Part shown: positions 62,787-64,000 of the stretch, in pieces
How the letters are laid out: every line of letters starts with the position of its first letter
How positions within the stretch are numbered: position 1 is the stretch's first letter
Notes under the pieces: model-generated
Database searches by the model: none
What the model was told of the DNA's origin: nothing
The model's input: the letters and a program-made list of their open reading frames with translations, nothing else
Position numbers and translations under genes: made by a program
Source: JBBSAT01 sp046351235
Lineage (GTDB): Bacteria > Myxococcota_A > Polyangia > Polyangiales > Sandaracinaceae
Length of the DNA: 64,000 nt
Direction: 5' to 3'
NCBI GenBank assembly: GCA_046351235.1
Contig: JAXLYV010000003.1
Span: 620,001 to 684,000 of the forward strand

Positions 62787-62894
62787 GAGGGTGACAGGTT
62801 TCCTGTCGCCCGCTCTCGCGGAGCGATACGAGGGGGAGGCGCCATCGGGATTCACTCCCGATGGAGGGGGCCGCGTATCGGCCCCCGAGGAGAG
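62787..62894. repeat. Intergenic triple-hairpin repeat, copy A
   Basis: The copy contains GACAGGTTTCCTGTC (palindrome), CCATCGGGATTCACTCCCGATGG (9-bp hairpin) and GGGGGCCGCGTATCGGCCCCC (8-bp hairpin). It starts immediately after the hrcA stop and is followed directly by copy B in the same orientation. The hairpins could act as a terminator or RNA-stability element between hrcA and grpE. Confidence 0.85.
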
Positions 62895-62997
62895 AGAGTG
62901 TGACAGGAAACCTGTCGCCCGCTCTCGCGGAGCGATACGAGGGAGAGGCTCCATCGGGATTCACTCCCGATGGGGGCCGCGTATCGGCCCCCGAGGA
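62895..62997. repeat. Intergenic triple-hairpin repeat, copy B
   Basis: This second copy is in the same orientation and adjacent to copy A. It has ACAGGAAACCTGT in place of ACAGGTTTCCTGT, a compensated change that keeps the palindrome. It also has the same ATCGGGATTCACTCCCGAT and GGGGGCCGCGTATCGGCCCCC hairpins. Compared with copy C it is nearly identical over about 100 bp. Confidence 0.85.
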
Positions 62998-63042
62998 CTG
63001 ACGGCTCGCCGCTCCGGGCGTCGCGATCGTACGCGGGCGCCC

Positions 63043-63071
63043 TTGTCGGCTCGCGGGCGGGTGTCTATTGT
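63043..63071 (+). promoter_or_regulatory. Candidate grpE promoter
   Basis: TTGTCG (63043-63048) and TATTGT (63066-63071) are spaced by 17 bp. Transcription would start at or very near the grpE GTG (63078), giving a leaderless message. No CIRCE or heat-shock sigma-type sequence was recognised around it. Confidence 0.45.
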
Positions 63072-63077
63072 CGGGCC

Positions 63078-63608
63078 GTGAGTGAAGAGAGCAGCCAACC
63101 GCCGGCCGACGAGCAGCCCGAGAGCACGGGCGCCACGGGCCCGGACGCCGAGATCGCCAAGCTCCGTGAGGAGCGCGACAAGCTGAAGGACCAGCTCCTT
63201 CGCACGGCGGCCGACTTCGACAACTTCCGCAAGCGCTCCATCAAGGACCTCGCCGACGAGCGCCGCCGCTCGAAGGAGGACGTCGTCCGCGAGCTCTTGC
63301 CGGTGATCGACAACCTCGAGCGAGCCGTCTCGGCGGCCTCGAGCGCCTCCGACGTGAACGCGATCGTCGAGGGCGTCCGCATGGTGCTCAAGCTCTTCGA
63401 GGACCAGGCCGGTCGCATCGGCCTCACGAAAGTGAAGTCCGTCGGCGAGCGCTTCGATCCGGCGGTGCACGACGCCATCCAGCAGGTCGAGACCGACGAG
63501 CACCCGCCCGGCACGGTGATCTCGGAGATCGTCGCGGGCTTCCGGCTCGGCGACAAGCTCGTGCGCCCGGCGATGGTCGTGGTCGCGCGCAAGTCGCCCG
63601 CCGCCTGA
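63078..63608 (+). CDS. grpE: Nucleotide exchange factor GrpE
   Basis: GrpE releases ADP from DnaK. The 176 residues from the GTG begin with an acidic disordered stretch. They continue with the long coiled coil (AEIAKLREERDKLKDQLLRTAADFDNFRKR), the four-helix region (VVRELLPVIDNLERAVSAAS) and the beta domain with FDPAVHDAIQQVETDEHPPGTV and FRLGDKLVRPAMVVVARK. The gene lies 97 bp upstream of dnaK in the same direction. Confidence 0.96.
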   Translation: MSEESSQPPADEQPESTGATGPDAEIAKLREERDKLKDQLLRTAADFDNFRKRSIKDLADERRRSKEDVVRELLPVIDNLERAVSAASSASDVNAIVEGVRMVLKLFEDQAGRIGLTKVKSVGERFDPAVHDAIQQVETDEHPPGTVISEIVAGFRLGDKLVRPAMVVVARKSPAA

Positions 63609-63618
63609 AGGCGTCGCG

Positions 63619-63640
63619 ACGCCGCGCCCCGTCGCGGCGT
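63619..63640 (+). other. Stem-loop in the grpE-dnaK gap
   Basis: ACGCCGCG and CGCGGCGT form a perfect 8-bp stem around a six-base loop (CCCCGT), 11 bp after the grpE stop. No T-tract follows, so it may be an RNA-processing or attenuating hairpin and not a full terminator; dnaK may still be read from a promoter in the rest of the gap (TAGGAT at 63685-63690). Confidence 0.4.
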
Positions 63641-63705
63641 GCGGCGAGCGCGACAAGGTTTGGATCGTGCGCCGTGATCCTGTGTAGGATGCGCGGGTAG
63701 TCTTC

Positions 63706-64000
63706 ATGGCGCGCGTCATCGGCATCGACCTCGGCACGACCAACTCCTGCGTGGCCTTCGTGGAGAACGGCGAGCCCGTCGTCATCCCGAACGCCGAGGG
63801 CGCGCGCACGACGCCCTCGGTCGTCGCGTTCACCAAGGACGGCGAGCGCCGGGTCGGCTCGGTGGCGCGGCGTCAGGCGAGCACGAACCCGGAGAACACC
63901 ATCTTCGCGGTGAAGCGCATCATGGGACGGCGCTTCGACTCCGAAGAGGCCAAGCGCCACGTCGCGGCCGTGCCCTACACCATCGCGCAGGCGCCCAACG
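63706..64000 (+). CDS. dnaK: Chaperone DnaK (Hsp70), N-terminal part
   Basis: DnaK is the Hsp70 chaperone. Only the first 98 residues lie inside the window and the gene continues past the right edge. They show the phosphate-1 loop IGIDLGTTNSCVAF, GEPVVIPNAEGARTTPSVVAF, VGSVARRQASTNPENTIFAVKR and IMGRRFDSEE of the ATPase domain. It follows grpE, and the hrcA-grpE-dnaK order is typical. Confidence 0.97.
   Translation, partial: MARVIGIDLGTTNSCVAFVENGEPVVIPNAEGARTTPSVVAFTKDGERRVGSVARRQASTNPENTIFAVKRIMGRRFDSEEAKRHVAAVPYTIAQAPN

Noticed and set aside
62998..63077. CIRCE operator before grpE
   Set aside because: No TTAGCACTC-N9-GAGTGCTAA-like palindrome was found, nor in the grpE-dnaK gap.

Overview
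The window is a very GC-rich bacterial chromosome segment (roughly 70 percent by eye) packed with protein-coding genes on both strands. It looks like a myxobacterium or close relative (Myxococcota, perhaps the Sandaracinus/Polyangia side). The pointers are two eukaryotic-like Ser/Thr kinases with C-terminal membrane anchors, a CdnL/CarD regulator, a chemosensory operon containing a HEAT-repeat protein, many Cys-rich or Asp/Ala-rich lipoproteins, an RCC1-type lipoprotein, an unlinked VgrG and frequent GTG/TTG starts. The taxonomic placement is inference from gene content. No rRNA, tRNA, CRISPR array, prophage or transposase gene was seen.

Layout. 1-2.6 kb: pyruvate dehydrogenase genes (E2 cut by the window edge, E1 beta, E1 alpha) on the minus strand. 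2.7-7.7 kb: a small DUF465 protein with its own terminator, a LolA-like protein, two glycosyltransferases and glmS; a 128-bp palindromic element forms the 3' end of one glycosyltransferase gene. 7.7-16.8 kb: a TPR protein and a Cys-rich lipoprotein, oxyR divergent from a membrane Ser/Thr kinase, an RCC1 lipoprotein, and an active/inactive pair of M16 peptidases. 16.9-22.7 kb: cinA, recA, a 15-bp tandem repeat, a lipoprotein, cdnL, a beta-barrel-like protein and hisIE. 22.7-32.5 kb: an intergenic hairpin repeat, a NUDIX hydrolase, an XRE regulator, a large alpha/beta-hydrolase-like lipoprotein, a second Ser/Thr kinase with an N-terminal zinc ribbon, a 0.5-kb inverted-repeat block, and a CoA-binding/queE/queD operon. 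32.6-47.3 kb: a diheme cytochrome lipoprotein, a 1109-residue lipoprotein with two candidate papain-like sites, two further lipoproteins, uvrC, tonB behind Fur-box-like palindromes, an alpha/beta hydrolase and an RND/MMPL exporter. 47.3-57.7 kb: an orphan VgrG divergent from a chemosensory operon (receiver, cheA, cheW, cheW, HEAT, cheR, cheB). 57.7-64 kb: exonuclease III, a TPR membrane protein, and hrcA, grpE, dnaK with two copies of the hairpin repeat between hrcA and grpE.

How the genes work together. The pdh genes form one coupled operon. The queE/queD pair supplies two steps of deazaguanine (queuosine precursor) synthesis. The chemosensory operon is almost seamless, with 1-4 bp overlaps, but encodes no receptor, so its input must come from elsewhere. 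hrcA-grpE-dnaK is a standard heat-shock cluster. The points most worth a second look are the palindromic element that supplies the C-terminus of a glycosyltransferase, the three-copy hairpin repeat family, the two-site cell-wall hydrolase candidate, the VgrG with a 130-residue N-terminal extension beside the chemosensory operon, and the 15-bp repeat after recA.
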